From a bacterium M00.F.Ca.ET.205.01.1.1 (lineage in GTDB: Bacteria; Pseudomonadota; Alphaproteobacteria; Rhizobiales; Rhizobiaceae), in contig SRUQ01000002.1 in assembly GCA_004791255.1 (NCBI GenBank), forward strand, positions 777,210-841,209: DNA of 64,000 nucleotides. The letters are read 5' to 3'. Numbering within the stretch: position 1 is the stretch's first letter; every line of letters begins with the position of its first letter. This document shows positions 1 to 9,211 of the stretch, piece after piece. The notes under the pieces were generated by a model, which saw only the letters and a list, made by a program, of their open reading frames with translations, was not told the origin of the DNA and did no database searches. The translations under genes and the position numbers were made by a program.

Positions 1-219
1 GAAGCCACCCGGATCGATGCAGTTGATTTCGCCGCCGGCGGCGGTCTTCGAGATGGCGCCGGCGAAGGTCTTGCAAGGCGCGGTGCGGCTGCAGGGATTG
101 ACGTCATCGCCGACGCCTGAAACCCATGTGCGAGTCGCCTGAGCGGAAGCTGGCGTAGCGAACACCGCCATCGCCAGGGCGAGAAGCAGCGAAGACAACA
201 GGTAGCTTAAAATTTTCAT
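1..219 (-). CDS. Exported protein with beta-helix-type N-terminal module (C-terminus outside window)
   Basis: The reading frame is open from an ATG at 217-219 down to the window edge (73 codons). A GGGGGA ribosome-binding site lies just before the ATG. The protein starts with a classical signal peptide (hydrophobic stretch ending in ATPASA) and continues into a compact module with TWVSGVGDD, CSRTAPCKTF and GGEINCIDPGGF. That module is widespread in proteobacterial secreted proteins predicted to fold as a right-handed parallel beta-helix. I cannot assign a substrate. The C-terminal part is missing because the window ends, so domain length and function remain open. Confidence 0.75.
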   Translation of the reverse strand, partial: MKILSYLLSSLLLALAMAVFATPASAQATRTWVSGVGDDVNPCSRTAPCKTFAGAISKTAAGGEINCIDPGGF

Positions 220-520
220 GATCATCCCCCTAAGTAGAACAAGATATTCGTTCACAACCAAGGGACCGAAATCTAGCGCTTTGCCCCGCTAAAAGCAACG
301 CGACGTTAAAACAGGATCGCAAGTTTGTATTTCTCGTGTGAGCGGCGATCCGTCAGGCGACGCGGCCGCCGACTTATCTTTGTTACATTACGTTCACACA
401 ATATTCGAAGTGCTTGGCGTTCCTCGAAATTTAGCAATTTTCACGCCGCGGATAGCTGTTAGCCGCATAAATCCCCTGATGCGGCGACACCACCACTCCA
501 ACGGCAAGGACCCGACCAAA
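220..520. other. Intergenic region without a recognisable gene
   Basis: This 301-nt stretch lies between two leftward genes and is AT-richer than its surroundings, as expected for a promoter region of the leftward gene at 1-219. A 7-bp stem with a 10-nt loop (GCCGCAT at 462-468 and ATGCGGC at 479-485) follows the stop codon of the gene at 521-1000 and may end its transcript, but there is no T-run after it. The short open frame at 338-562 has no ribosome-binding site and no family features. Confidence 0.4.
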
Positions 521-1000
521 TCACTCCGGGTCCTGGCCCGCCATGCATTCGAGCTGGCTTAGCGTCCAGTCGCTGGTCTTCGAAGCGATGTCGGATACCC
601 TCCATTTGCCGTCGACCTTCGTCAGCGACCAGTGCATTTCGCGTTGCGCACCGTCGCCTTCCGGAAGAAGGCTGAAGTTCGCCACCACTTGTGCGCTATC
701 GCCGTCCACCGCCTCGGACAGTTTCAGAGTTTTCGACACGGTTTTCTGATCGAAATCCTGCGCATCGAGCCCCGGATCGAAATCGATACAGGCGACCTGG
801 TCCGGATTCTTCTTCATCGCCTGGTCGTTCAGATCGAACAGTTTCGTGACCGGCTCGGTGAACCGGTCACGGTATTGTGCGTCGGCCTCGAACTTGACCT
901 GCGGAACATAGAAGAACTTCACGGCGTCGGATGCCGGGCCGGCGAAGGCAGCCCCAGGCATGGCCAGCGACAGGGTGGCAACGAGCACTGTCCGTCTCAT
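521..1000 (-). CDS. Exported protein, DUF3828-like
   Basis: A 159-residue protein with a clear signal peptide (residues 1-20, cleavage after GAAFA) and no other membrane segment, so it should be periplasmic. The mature part has aromatic and acidic positions (FFYVPQVKF, ACIDFDPGLDAQD, then a beta-rich half with MHWSLTKVDGKWRVSDI) that resemble the NTF2-like DUF3828 group, in which the C-terminal strands end in K-x-W-x-I/V-x-D. The family match is from memory of the pattern and is moderate. It stands alone; the next leftward gene upstream is almost 100 nt away and unrelated in function. Confidence 0.65.
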   Translation of the reverse strand: MRRTVLVATLSLAMPGAAFAGPASDAVKFFYVPQVKFEADAQYRDRFTEPVTKLFDLNDQAMKKNPDQVACIDFDPGLDAQDFDQKTVSKTLKLSEAVDGDSAQVVANFSLLPEGDGAQREMHWSLTKVDGKWRVSDIASKTSDWTLSQLECMAGQDPE

Positions 1001-1097
1001 GCAGAATCTCCGGCTGTCGATGGCTTGAAGCTATCAATACCACCGATCCTGCATATCGACTTTTTTGCAACTCATGAAGTCCTGCAATGCCTTGTTT

Positions 1098-2747
1098 TCA
1101 GCCTTCCAGCCAGACGTTCTGGAGATCCATCTCGAAGGTCTGGTGGACGCCGTAGTTCTTCACCTTCTTGTTCGTATGGCTGTAGAGCTTCTGCCAGAAC
1201 GGCTGGATGATGACGCCGGAATCCTGCAGGATCTGTTCGACGTCCTTCATCACCTCCTTGCGCTTGGCAACGTCGATCAGCGACAGCGCCTGCTTCAGCT
1301 TGGCGTCGAAATCCGGATTGGAATAAGCCGATTCGTTCCAGGCCTCGCCGGTGCGATATCCCAGCGCCAGCACCTGGACGCCGAGCGGGCGCATATACCA
1401 GATGGTCATCGAATAGGGATATTTCGTCCAGTCGTTCCAAAAGGTCGAGCCCGGCAACACCGTGCGCTTCACCTTGATGCCGGCATCGCGCAGTTGCCCG
1501 GCGATCGCGTCGCCGGTGTTCTTCTGCCAATCGTCCTCGACGGTGATCAGCTCATGCTCAAAGTCGGCCTGTCCCGCGTCGGCCATCAGTTTCTTGGCGC
1601 CGGCGGCATCCCGCGTCTTTTTGGGAAGCGGGTAATATTCCGGGTGGATCGGGCTGACATGGTGGTTTTCACCAGCCGTGCCTCGGCCGGCATAGCCCAG
1701 TTCGAGAACCGCATTGTTGTCGACGGCCATCTGCAGCGCGTTGCGCACGCGCTGGTCGTCATAAGGCTTGTGCGTGATGTTGGTGCGGGCAACCAGCGTG
1801 GTCGCGGTCGCGACCTCCGACTTCTCCAGCCCCATCTTGTCGAGGATGTCGATGAAGTCGGCGGGCGACTCGAAATTGAGATCGATCTCGCCGGAATCGA
1901 AGGCATTCACGGTGGCGTTGAAATCGGTGCCGTAGTCGATGAACTCCACGCTGTCGAGCGGCGCCTCTCCGCCCCACCACTTGCCGTTCTCGCGACGCTT
2001 GACGACCGCCTTCTGGCCGACATCGTAAGAGACCAGCTCGAACGGTCCGGTGCCGATCGGCTTCTTGATCGGATCGGCGCCATCGGCATCGAAATTGCGG
2101 TGCACGACGAGCGCCGGATAGTCGGTGAAGTTCGGGATCAGCGAAATGTCAGGCTCACTGAGCTTCAGCTTGACGGTGTTGTCGTCGACCTTGGTGATCG
2201 CACCGTCCCTGGCTTTGCCGGACTTGGCGTCGATCAGTGCGCCGACGCGCGCGGCCATGGAGTTGCCGGAGGCGCCTTTGTCGCACCAGCGCGTCAGATT
2301 GAAGACCACATCATCGGCGTTGAAGGCATCGCCATTGTTCCACATCACGCCCTTGCGCACGTGCAGCGTATATTCGGTGGCGTCGTCATTGATGTCCCAG
2401 CTTTCCAGCAGGACCGGCTCGAAGGTAAACTGTCTGGTATAGCGCACCAGCGGTTCGAGCCAGGAGCGGGTGATGTTTGCCATCTCCACCCAGTCGTAGG
2501 TGCGCGGATCCTTCTGCGCCTTCACCGACATCGCGACATGCAGCGTTCCGCCCTTCTTCGGCTCCTCGGCCAAAGCTTGCGTCGGCGCGGCAAGGCCGAT
2601 CATGCCGTAGGCAACAGCCGTCGATGCGCCGAAGGCGCTTGCCAGCGCCAGGAACTCGCGACGATCCATGCGGCCTGCCCGTGTCTCTGCCGCCATCGCT
2701 TCGATGGCCGCCGGAACGCGGTCGCCATTGCTTCTGAAAAGCGTCAT
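1098..2747 (-). CDS. ABC transporter solute-binding protein, family 5 (peptide/opine/nickel type), Tat-exported
   Basis: A 549-residue periplasmic binding protein. Residues 29-30 are the twin arginines of a Tat signal ([10 protein letters not shown]) followed by a hydrophobic stretch ending in APTQALA. The mature chain begins with the GGTLHVA strand typical of SBP family 5 and contains [16 protein letters not shown] and [11 protein letters not shown], the usual family 5 landmarks; the length is also normal. It lies 91 nt downstream of the MttB-type methyltransferase gene on the same strand and is likely co-transcribed, which suggests the ligand is a methylated amine or a peptide/opine-like conjugate of one. 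No permease or ATPase genes are next to it, so it depends on transporter parts encoded elsewhere. The Tat route implies folding before export. Confidence 0.9.
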   Translation of the reverse strand: MTLFRSNGDRVPAAIEAMAAETRAGRMDRREFLALASAFGASTAVAYGMIGLAAPTQALAEEPKKGGTLHVAMSVKAQKDPRTYDWVEMANITRSWLEPLVRYTRQFTFEPVLLESWDINDDATEYTLHVRKGVMWNNGDAFNADDVVFNLTRWCDKGASGNSMAARVGALIDAKSGKARDGAITKVDDNTVKLKLSEPDISLIPNFTDYPALVVHRNFDADGADPIKKPIGTGPFELVSYDVGQKAVVKRRENGKWWGGEAPLDSVEFIDYGTDFNATVNAFDSGEIDLNFESPADFIDILDKMGLEKSEVATATTLVARTNITHKPYDDQRVRNALQMAVDNNAVLELGYAGRGTAGENHHVSPIHPEYYPLPKKTRDAAGAKKLMADAGQADFEHELITVEDDWQKNTGDAIAGQLRDAGIKVKRTVLPGSTFWNDWTKYPYSMTIWYMRPLGVQVLALGYRTGEAWNESAYSNPDFDAKLKQALSLIDVAKRKEVMKDVEQILQDSGVIIQPFWQKLYSHTNKKVKNYGVHQTFEMDLQNVWLEG

Positions 2748-2793
2748 GTCTTCCTCCCTTGCTGGTTCGTTCAGGTCTGCGCCTGTCGTCTTT

Positions 2794-2856
2794 TTTAACT
2801 AGCGCTGTCGGGCTTTTTAACTAGCGCTGTCGCGTTCTTTAGCTAACGCTGTCGGG
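2794..2856. repeat. Three tandem 22-bp repeats spanning a stop codon
   Basis: Three copies of a TTAACTAGCGCTGTCGGG-like unit occur with an exact 22-bp period; equivalent bases are at 2797, 2819 and 2841. The rightmost copy contains the TAA stop codon and last codons of the MttB-type methyltransferase gene (2839-4389); the other two lie in the untranslated gap before the binding-protein gene. Each copy contains the self-complementary AGCGCT or a close variant. The rightmost copy differs at two positions near its stop codon. Confidence 0.85.
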
Positions 2857-4389
2857 CAATTTTTCCTCGCGCCGCGCGATCAAATCCTTGAGACCGTCGG
2901 CGATGCCCTCGTCGAGCTTCGGCTCCTCATAGTCGGCGAGCATGTTGCGCGCCTTCTCGCGGCCGCGCGTATCGTGATCCTTCGCGCCTTCGGCCTTCCA
3001 CTGCTCGAACGAGTTGAAATCCATGATGCTCGGCATGAAGAAAGCCTTCTCGAAATGCTCGAGCGTGTGCCGGGTGCCGAGGAAATGGCCCTGCGGGCCT
3101 ACCTCGCGGATCGCCGCCATGGCGTCCTTGAAATCGTCAAACGGCAGGCCGCCGGCATATTTGTACCAGCCGACAAGTTGCTCGCAGTCGGTGGCGAACT
3201 TCGAATAGCCGCAGGTAAGGCCCGCCTCCAGCCAGCCGGCCGAGTGCCAGATGTAGTTGGCGCCGGCGAGGATGGCGGCATGCATCAGCATGTTGGCCTC
3301 GTAGCCCGCCTGAGCATCGTTGAGCTTCGAGCCGACATGGAACCCAGACGTGCGCCATGGCAGTTTGTATTTCCGCGCCAGCGCGCCCATCAGATACATC
3401 ATCTGGGCAGCCTCCGGCGTGCCGCCCATGGGGGCGCCGGTCTTCATGTCGACCGTGACCATGAATTGGCCGTAGAGTTGCGGCGAGCCCGGACGGATGA
3501 GCTGGGTGAAGGCCACACCCGCGAGTGCCTCGGCATTGACCTGCGCGACCGCGCCGACGGCGGAAGCCGAGGTGGAGGCGCCGCACAGCGCGAACGGCGC
3601 CAGGATCAGCGGCTGGTTATGGCGCGCATAGACCCGCATAGCATCCAGCATGGTGGCGTCCCAGACCAGCGGCGAATTGCAATTGGTGATCGCCACCAGC
3701 ACCGGATTGTCGCGCACGAACTCCTCGCCGAACACGATGCCGGCCATTGCCATCGTGTCTTCCGCCCGCTCCTTGGATGTCACGATGCCCATGAACGGCT
3801 TGTCGGAATGTTTTAGCGCCGAATGGATGATGTGCAGGTGCCGCTTCGGCACCGGGATTTCCATAGGCTCGCAAATGATCGAGCTCGAGGAATGCAGCGC
3901 CGGCGCCATGTAGGCGAGCTTGTGGAAATTGTTGAGGTCGGCAAGCGTGCCGTAGCGCCTGTTGTTGTCGAGGTCGCGCACATAGGGCGCGCCGTACATA
4001 GGCACGAAGATGGAATTCTTGCCGCCGACACGGACCGTGCGTTCGGGATTGCGCGCATTGAGCGTGAACTCCGGCGGAACCTTCGCCACGAGTTCCATCA
4101 GCAATGCGCGGTCGATGCGCACGCGCGTCTCCCGGACATCGGCGCCGGCAGCCTTCCACATGGCGATAGCCTCGTCGTCACGGAATTCGCAGCCCACCTC
4201 CTCGAGGATCTTGAGCGACTCCTCGTGGATCAGTTCCACCGCCTCGTCCGGAACCATCTGGTAGACCGGGATGTTGCGGACCAGCGTCGGGAACGAGGCA
4301 ATCGGCGCGCCCCTCATCGCCTTGCGCCCGAGGCGACCGCCGCCCCGGCGGTGAGCAGTGTCGGTCAATTCAGCGGCCGGCGCGTTCAT
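2839..4389 (-). CDS. Trimethylamine methyltransferase family protein (non-pyrrolysine MttB/MtgB type)
   Basis: A 516-residue member of the MttB superfamily, which transfers a methyl group from a quaternary or tertiary amine to a corrinoid protein. Recognisable stretches include HEESLKILEEVGCEF near residue 55, the central SSSSIICEP and ITNCNSPLVWD strands of the TIM barrel, and the C-terminal GPQGHFLGTRHTLEHF, all characteristic of the family. The frame has no internal amber codon, so this is the pyrrolysine-free branch, whose characterised members demethylate glycine betaine and related betaines. I cannot see which substrate this one uses. It is divergent from a LysR gene and followed by a binding protein. 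No cognate corrinoid protein gene is adjacent. Confidence 0.9.
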   Translation of the reverse strand: MNAPAAELTDTAHRRGGGRLGRKAMRGAPIASFPTLVRNIPVYQMVPDEAVELIHEESLKILEEVGCEFRDDEAIAMWKAAGADVRETRVRIDRALLMELVAKVPPEFTLNARNPERTVRVGGKNSIFVPMYGAPYVRDLDNNRRYGTLADLNNFHKLAYMAPALHSSSSIICEPMEIPVPKRHLHIIHSALKHSDKPFMGIVTSKERAEDTMAMAGIVFGEEFVRDNPVLVAITNCNSPLVWDATMLDAMRVYARHNQPLILAPFALCGASTSASAVGAVAQVNAEALAGVAFTQLIRPGSPQLYGQFMVTVDMKTGAPMGGTPEAAQMMYLMGALARKYKLPWRTSGFHVGSKLNDAQAGYEANMLMHAAILAGANYIWHSAGWLEAGLTCGYSKFATDCEQLVGWYKYAGGLPFDDFKDAMAAIREVGPQGHFLGTRHTLEHFEKAFFMPSIMDFNSFEQWKAEGAKDHDTRGREKARNMLADYEEPKLDEGIADGLKDLIARREEKLPDSVS

Positions 4390-4467
4390 GGAGCCTCCTT
4401 GCTTGGGTTACCGCCAAGTTAGCGAGATGAAATATGGCTGTGACGCTGGAAAATCCTGATCTCTTGT

Positions 4468-4482
4468 ATAAGCTGCGCTTAT
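4468..4482. promoter_or_regulatory. Putative LysR operator (T-N11-A palindrome) overlapping the regulator start codon
   Basis: ATAAGC-TGC-GCTTAT is a perfect 15-bp palindrome satisfying the T-N11-A rule for LysR-family boxes (T at 4469, A at 4481). It lies in the 91-nt gap between the divergent MttB-type gene and the LysR gene, and its right arm includes the first two bases of the LysR start codon. Binding there would be expected to repress the regulator itself while acting on the opposite promoter. The regulatory role is inferred. Confidence 0.55.
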
Positions 4483-5383
4483 GCGAAGCCTGCGCCATCT
4501 CCTGCCCTCGGCCGGCAGCCTGATTGTCTTCGAAGCGGCAGGCCGCCTGTCGAGCTTCACGGCCGCCGGGCGCGAGCTCGGCATGACCCAGGCCGCCGTC
4601 TCCTACGCCGTGCGCGGGCTGGAGGAACAGCTCGGCGCCAAGCTGTTCCAGCGCCGCCACCGCCAGGTCAGTCTGACGGAAGCCGGCCAGCGCTTTCACG
4701 CCGACGTTTCGCTTGGGCTGTCGCACATCCGCAAGTCGGCGGAGGACCTGCGCCTGCAGGCAACCGGCGGCCATGTGACGCTAGCCGCCTCGACTGCCTT
4801 CGGCTCGTTCTGGATGATGCCGCGCCTGCAGCAATTCCGCGACGAACTGCCGGGCATCGACTTGCGCATCCAGACCGCCGATCGCGATCTCGACATCATC
4901 GCCGAGGGCATCCCGCTCGCCGTGCGCGGGGGAGAACCGCGCGACTGGGCTGATTATCATTCGCTGCCGCTCGCCGACGAGGAGATCTTCCCGGTTGCTG
5001 GCGCCAGCTATGTGGCGAAGTTCGGCTTGCCCGAGACAGTCGGGGACCTCGCCAAGCACCGGCTCATCCATCTCGAGGAGCCCTATCGCGAGGCGGCGAG
5101 CTGGGAGGAGTGGTTTCAGTCGGCCGGCGCCAATTTCGGCGATGCCGGACGCGGCCTGCGCATCAACGATTACGCGCTGGTGATCCAGGCGGTCATGGAG
5201 GGGCAAGGCATCGCGCTCGGCTGGCGCCACCTTGCCGAACGGCTGCTGGCCACCGGCCTGCTGGTGCCGGTGACCGACCATGTGATGAGGACCGGCACAG
5301 CCTTCTACGTCATCTGGCCGAAGAACCGCGACCTCAGCGACAATGCGCGCAAGGTCAGGGATTGGCTGGTGGCGCAGGCGTGA
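4481..5383 (+). CDS. LysR-family transcriptional regulator (GcvA-like)
   Basis: A 300-residue LysR regulator. Residues 8-65 form the winged helix-turn-helix (SLIVFEAAGRLSSFTAAGRELGMTQAAVS then LEEQLGAKLFQRRHRQVSLTEAG), and the rest is the substrate-binding effector domain. The wording of the helix-turn-helix and the effector domain start resemble the GcvA subgroup. It is divergent from the MttB-type methyltransferase/binding protein operon, with a palindromic T-N11-A site between them, so it probably controls that operon in response to a methylated amine or its breakdown product. The effector is unknown. Confidence 0.9.
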   Translation: MRSLRHLLPSAGSLIVFEAAGRLSSFTAAGRELGMTQAAVSYAVRGLEEQLGAKLFQRRHRQVSLTEAGQRFHADVSLGLSHIRKSAEDLRLQATGGHVTLAASTAFGSFWMMPRLQQFRDELPGIDLRIQTADRDLDIIAEGIPLAVRGGEPRDWADYHSLPLADEEIFPVAGASYVAKFGLPETVGDLAKHRLIHLEEPYREAASWEEWFQSAGANFGDAGRGLRINDYALVIQAVMEGQGIALGWRHLAERLLATGLLVPVTDHVMRTGTAFYVIWPKNRDLSDNARKVRDWLVAQA

Positions 5384-5484
5384 GAACTTCGCTTACGGCT
5401 CAGAAACATGGTTGCATCCAAAGAATCGCTCTATCAGTGGTAGACATTCCAGGCTAGGAATTGTCTGTCGGATGGGGGAAGACG

Positions 5485-6336
5485 ATGATCGCCAAACTCG
5501 CAGGGCATGTCGGCGTTGCTGTATTCGGGCTAATTTCTTTTGCGCTGGTTGTTCTGGCTGTAATAATCATCGACCGCCTAACCGGCTTTAACATTTTTTC
5601 ATTCAGCTTCTGGGTAATTATACCCGCCGGCGCTCTGTTCACGGGGGCCGCTGCGGCATCCGGTTACTATTTCGGCAGCCTGTTTTTTCAAACCCGTCCT
5701 ACCTGGTTCCTTCTCGTTCAAATTCTCATTGTGACCGCCGCGGCACAATTGATCATCTACTATGGCGAATATCGCTCGTTGGTTCTCAACGACGGCACAA
5801 TGGCTTCCGATGTCATTGGCTTCCGGGACTACCTCGACACATATCTGAGGTCGATGCATCTACGAGCTGGGCGGGGCGCGCATATCGACACGGGAGAAGT
5901 TGGCGACTTCGGCTATTGGCTCGCTGTGATAGATTTCGTTGGTTTCATTGTCGGCGGAATATCCGTCTATCTCATCCTACAGAACTATCCGAGCTGCTGG
6001 AAATGCAATCGATACCTGAGGAAACTTACCAAGCTAGGCCAGATGTTTCCAGATCACGCTGAATTTGGCAGATATTACGATACTCTTTTTCAGCACCCTG
6101 TCGACAGCGAGCATTTCGCGGATTTGATGAAAAGCAATCCTAAGATTCGCAAGCCGTCTTTGGACACGGTGATGATAGGATCGGATCTTCTGGGCTGTAC
6201 TCATTGCAAGACACAGCTCCTCACTCAGAAGGTTCAGATCCTGGGCAAAAAAGGTTGGAACGATATTCCGAAACTCACCCGGCACGTTCGGCTACCTGAT
6301 GGTGTCGATCTGCGGCCAGTAGTCAAACCTGCCTGA
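5485..6336 (+). CDS. Uncharacterised membrane protein with two CxxC motifs
   Basis: I do not recognise this 283-residue protein. I chose the ATG at 5485 because GGGGGAA precedes it by 4 nt; an upstream in-frame TTG at 5461 has no such site. Four hydrophobic segments are visible (about residues 5-28, 38-62, 70-88 and 152-172). The soluble C-terminal third begins with CWKC and later has CTHC, an arrangement able to hold one zinc ion. Base composition is clearly more AT-rich than the genes on either side (strings such as TTAACATTTTTTCATTC), and it sits alone between a LysR gene and mutL, which suggests acquisition by transfer. Function unknown. Confidence 0.75.
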   Translation: MIAKLAGHVGVAVFGLISFALVVLAVIIIDRLTGFNIFSFSFWVIIPAGALFTGAAAASGYYFGSLFFQTRPTWFLLVQILIVTAAAQLIIYYGEYRSLVLNDGTMASDVIGFRDYLDTYLRSMHLRAGRGAHIDTGEVGDFGYWLAVIDFVGFIVGGISVYLILQNYPSCWKCNRYLRKLTKLGQMFPDHAEFGRYYDTLFQHPVDSEHFADLMKSNPKIRKPSLDTVMIGSDLLGCTHCKTQLLTQKVQILGKKGWNDIPKLTRHVRLPDGVDLRPVVKPA

Positions 6337-6414
6337 TTTGGATAACTGCATTCTGATGTGGGCTGGTGCAATTGGCCTATCCGCACCCGTCTCGAATCCG
6401 CCTATAGTCACCTC

Positions 6415-8304
6415 ATGCCCATCCGCCAGCTTTCAGAAACGATGATCAACCAGATCGCCGCCGGCGAGGTTATCGAGCGTCCGGCGAGCGTGGTGAAGGA
6501 ACTGGTCGAGAATGCGCTGGACGCCGGCGCGTCGCGCGTCGAGGTCGCCACGTCAGGCGGTGGGCTGAACCTGATCCGCGTCACCGACGACGGCTCCGGC
6601 ATTCCCGAACAGGAGCTGGCGCTGGCGATCGCGCGCCATTGCACGTCGAAGCTCTCCGAGGATATTCACGATATACGCTCGCTCGGCTTTCGCGGCGAAG
6701 CTTTGCCATCGATCGGTTCGGTGTCGCGGCTTTCGATCCGCTCGCGCACCGCCTCTGGCGACAGTGCCGCCGAAATCGGCATCGAGGGCGGCCGCGTTTC
6801 CGCCGTCAGGCCGGCAGCGGCCAACCGCGGCACTACGGTGGAAGTGCGCGACCTGTTCTTCGCCACGCCGGCGCGGCTCAAATTCATGAAGGGCGAACGG
6901 GCGGAGAGTTCGGCAACCAGCGATGTGGTCAAGCGCATCGCCATCGCTTTCCCCGCCGTGCGCTTCACGCTCTCCGGCACGGATCGCACGACACTGGAAC
7001 TGCCGGCGACCGACGACAGCGCCGAAGGCAGCCTGCGCCGCGTCGCCCAAGTGATGGGCGCCGAATTTCCGGACAATTCCATTGCCATCGATGCCAGCCG
7101 CGAAGGCGTGCATCTGACCGGCCACGTCTCGATCCCTTCCTTCACCCGTGCCAACGCGCTGCAGCAATATGCCTATGTCAACGGCCGTCCGGTGCGCGAC
7201 AAGCTGATCGCCGGGGCGATCCGCGGCGCCTTCGCAGATGTCCTGCCGCGCGACCGCCATGCGGTGACCGTGCTGTTCCTGACGCTCGACCCGGCCATCG
7301 TCGACGTCAACGTCCATCCGGCCAAGGCCGATGTGCGTTTCCGCGATCCCGGCCTGGTGCGCGGGCTGATCGTCGGCGCCATCCGACAGGCGCTTGCCGA
7401 TGCCGGCATCCGCGCCGCCACCTCGGGTGCGGCCGGCATGATGGCGGCGTTCCGGCCGGGCAGCCAATCCTATGCGCATCCCGGCCCGGCCAACGGCCAT
7501 CGCAGCTACGACGCGGCCTATCGTGCTTCGGGCTCCGCCGGCTTCGATCCCGCGCGTTCACCGCAGCGGCCGCTCGACATGCAATTCGACGGCTCCGGTT
7601 TTGAACGCGCTGGCAGAAGACCTGACGGGTTTGGCGAAAATGAACAGGCGGCGTTCGATGCAGGCCCGCTTGCCAGCGCCGATGCGCGCGCAGGACAGAG
7701 CGAAGCCGCCGAGACGCTGCTTGGCACACTGCTGGGGGCGGCCCGCGCTCAGGTGCATGAGAATTACATCGTCGCCCAGACCAGGGATTCGCTCGTCATC
7801 GTCGACCAGCATGCCGCGCATGAGCGGCTCGTCTATGAGGCACTGAAGAATGCCCTGCATTCGCGCGCGGTGCCTTCGCAGATGCTGCTTCTGCCGGAGA
7901 TTATCGACCTGCCGGAGGATGACGCTGAACGGCTGGCGCTGCATTCGGAAACCCTGGCCAGGTTCGGGCTCGGCATCGAACGCTTCGGCCCAGGCGCGGT
8001 CGCTGTGCGCGAGACGCCATCGATGCTCGGCGAGACCAATGTCCAGCAACTGGTGCGCGACCTTGCCGACGAGATCGCCGACAACGACACGGTCGAGACC
8101 CTGAAGGAGCGCTTGGACAAGATCGCCGCCACCATGGCTTGCCATGGTTCGGTGCGCTCCGGCCGGCTGCTCAAGGCCGAGGAGATGAACGCGCTGCTGC
8201 GCCAGATGGAGGCGACGCCGGGCTCCGGCACCTGCAACCACGGCCGGCCGACCTATATCGAGCTGAAGCTCGCCGACATCGAGCGGCTGTTCGGGCGGCG
8301 ATGA
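6415..8304 (+). CDS. mutL: DNA mismatch repair protein MutL
   Basis: MutL links mismatch recognition by MutS to strand incision. The start is the ATG at 6415, giving the canonical [19 protein letters not shown]; the frame is open farther upstream but without homology. The N-terminal GHKL ATPase has [11 protein letters not shown] (residues 29-39), DDGSGI and [14 protein letters not shown] variable linker rich in Ala, Gly and Pro follows around residues 340-440. The C-terminal domain has [12 protein letters not shown] (from residue 464), the endonuclease motif DQHA-x2-E-x4-E, plus ACHGSVRSG and a CNHGRP motif. This MutL therefore should nick DNA itself, as expected in bacteria without MutH. Length 629 residues is normal. 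Confidence 0.97.
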   Translation: MPIRQLSETMINQIAAGEVIERPASVVKELVENALDAGASRVEVATSGGGLNLIRVTDDGSGIPEQELALAIARHCTSKLSEDIHDIRSLGFRGEALPSIGSVSRLSIRSRTASGDSAAEIGIEGGRVSAVRPAAANRGTTVEVRDLFFATPARLKFMKGERAESSATSDVVKRIAIAFPAVRFTLSGTDRTTLELPATDDSAEGSLRRVAQVMGAEFPDNSIAIDASREGVHLTGHVSIPSFTRANALQQYAYVNGRPVRDKLIAGAIRGAFADVLPRDRHAVTVLFLTLDPAIVDVNVHPAKADVRFRDPGLVRGLIVGAIRQALADAGIRAATSGAAGMMAAFRPGSQSYAHPGPANGHRSYDAAYRASGSAGFDPARSPQRPLDMQFDGSGFERAGRRPDGFGENEQAAFDAGPLASADARAGQSEAAETLLGTLLGAARAQVHENYIVAQTRDSLVIVDQHAAHERLVYEALKNALHSRAVPSQMLLLPEIIDLPEDDAERLALHSETLARFGLGIERFGPGAVAVRETPSMLGETNVQQLVRDLADEIADNDTVETLKERLDKIAATMACHGSVRSGRLLKAEEMNALLRQMEATPGSGTCNHGRPTYIELKLADIERLFGRR

Positions 8305-8325
8305 GCCAGCGCCTGATGCCCCGCT

Positions 8326-9090
8326 TCATTTTCTCTTGCGATATTTCTTTGCCTTGGGGCTGAAGGCATAGTCTTCCGTATGGCCGGCGCCGCCACCGCT
8401 AAAATTCACGGAAATGACGTCCTTGCCTCCCTCGACCCACTTCTCGACGTTCAGATAGATTGATGTCATCAGCATTCCGGCACTGCATGCGTCGTCATCC
8501 TTGAAGGCGATCTCCTGAACGACTTTCCCGCTGCGCTTCTTGATGACCTGCAATTTCGTCATGCAAAAGCCGGCGCTGGTGTCGGCGTAGACGCCGGCAA
8601 ACCTGTCAAGAGCCGTCTGCGCCCAGAAGGGGATTTCAACGATTCCGTCGATCTTGACCTCGCCGTTGTCGTCGAAGCTCGCGACCTTCTTGAGGGTGAC
8701 TGGATATTTATCGGCGCCCTTGCTCCAGGTTCCCGTCACCCCGTTTTCGTTCCTGTCGAGGGAAAACGGGCATCCTTTGGTGTCGATGGGCTTTTTGTTT
8801 GATCCTACCCTGAGCACCTGGTTGAATTCCTTGTCGTCCGCAATCTCGCAGAACGAGAGCCTTGAACCGTCGACCTTGCCGTAGATGGCAATGGGAACCT
8901 GCCTGGCGTCGTAGAAGTAGCTTCCCTCGACATTTATGCCGCTGCCGAAGCTGCCATAAGTCTGCAGGGATAGATGGACCGGGTTTGGCCCGATGAACCC
9001 CTCATAGTTTTCCACATGATACCAGCCTGCAACGGCTTTGCCGCTCAACAACAGCAGGCAGAAAACCGCGGCTACGAAGCCTCTTCCCAT
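8326..9090 (-). CDS. Exported protein of unknown function
   Basis: A 254-residue protein with a signal peptide (residues 1-21, ending GKAVAG) and no other membrane segment, so it is probably periplasmic. The mature chain is rich in beta-prone stretches, Gly and aromatics (WYHVENYEGFIGPNPVHLSLQTYG) and has four Cys in the mature half (near FCEIAD, KGCPFSL, FCMTKL and DDACSAG) that could form two disulfides. The C-terminus is very basic (SPKAKKYRKRK). I recognise no family. It converges with mutL, leaving about 20 nt between the two genes, and is not obviously part of an operon. Confidence 0.7.
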   Translation of the reverse strand: MGRGFVAAVFCLLLLSGKAVAGWYHVENYEGFIGPNPVHLSLQTYGSFGSGINVEGSYFYDARQVPIAIYGKVDGSRLSFCEIADDKEFNQVLRVGSNKKPIDTKGCPFSLDRNENGVTGTWSKGADKYPVTLKKVASFDDNGEVKIDGIVEIPFWAQTALDRFAGVYADTSAGFCMTKLQVIKKRSGKVVQEIAFKDDDACSAGMLMTSIYLNVEKWVEGGKDVISVNFSGGGAGHTEDYAFSPKAKKYRKRK

Positions 9091-9211
9091 CCCGATCCCC
9101 TCCTATCAAGCAGGATCAACATAGCTTGCCTCGCACCCGCATCACAGGGGCTGTCGGCAGAGGGAAAAGACTTTATCGAAGCGCGTCGGTAAACGACCTC
9201 AACTTTTTGAT

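Noticed and set aside
338..562. Small rightward gene of 74 codons
   Set aside because: No ribosome-binding site, no family features, and it overlaps the end of the leftward exported-protein gene.
1065..2798. Open frame of 577 codons on the plus strand
   Set aside because: It is antisense to the binding-protein gene; composition is Arg/His/Val-rich and lacks motifs.
2839..4389. Pyrrolysine-dependent methyltransferase
   Set aside because: No in-frame amber codon interrupts the gene, so it belongs to the pyrrolysine-free branch.
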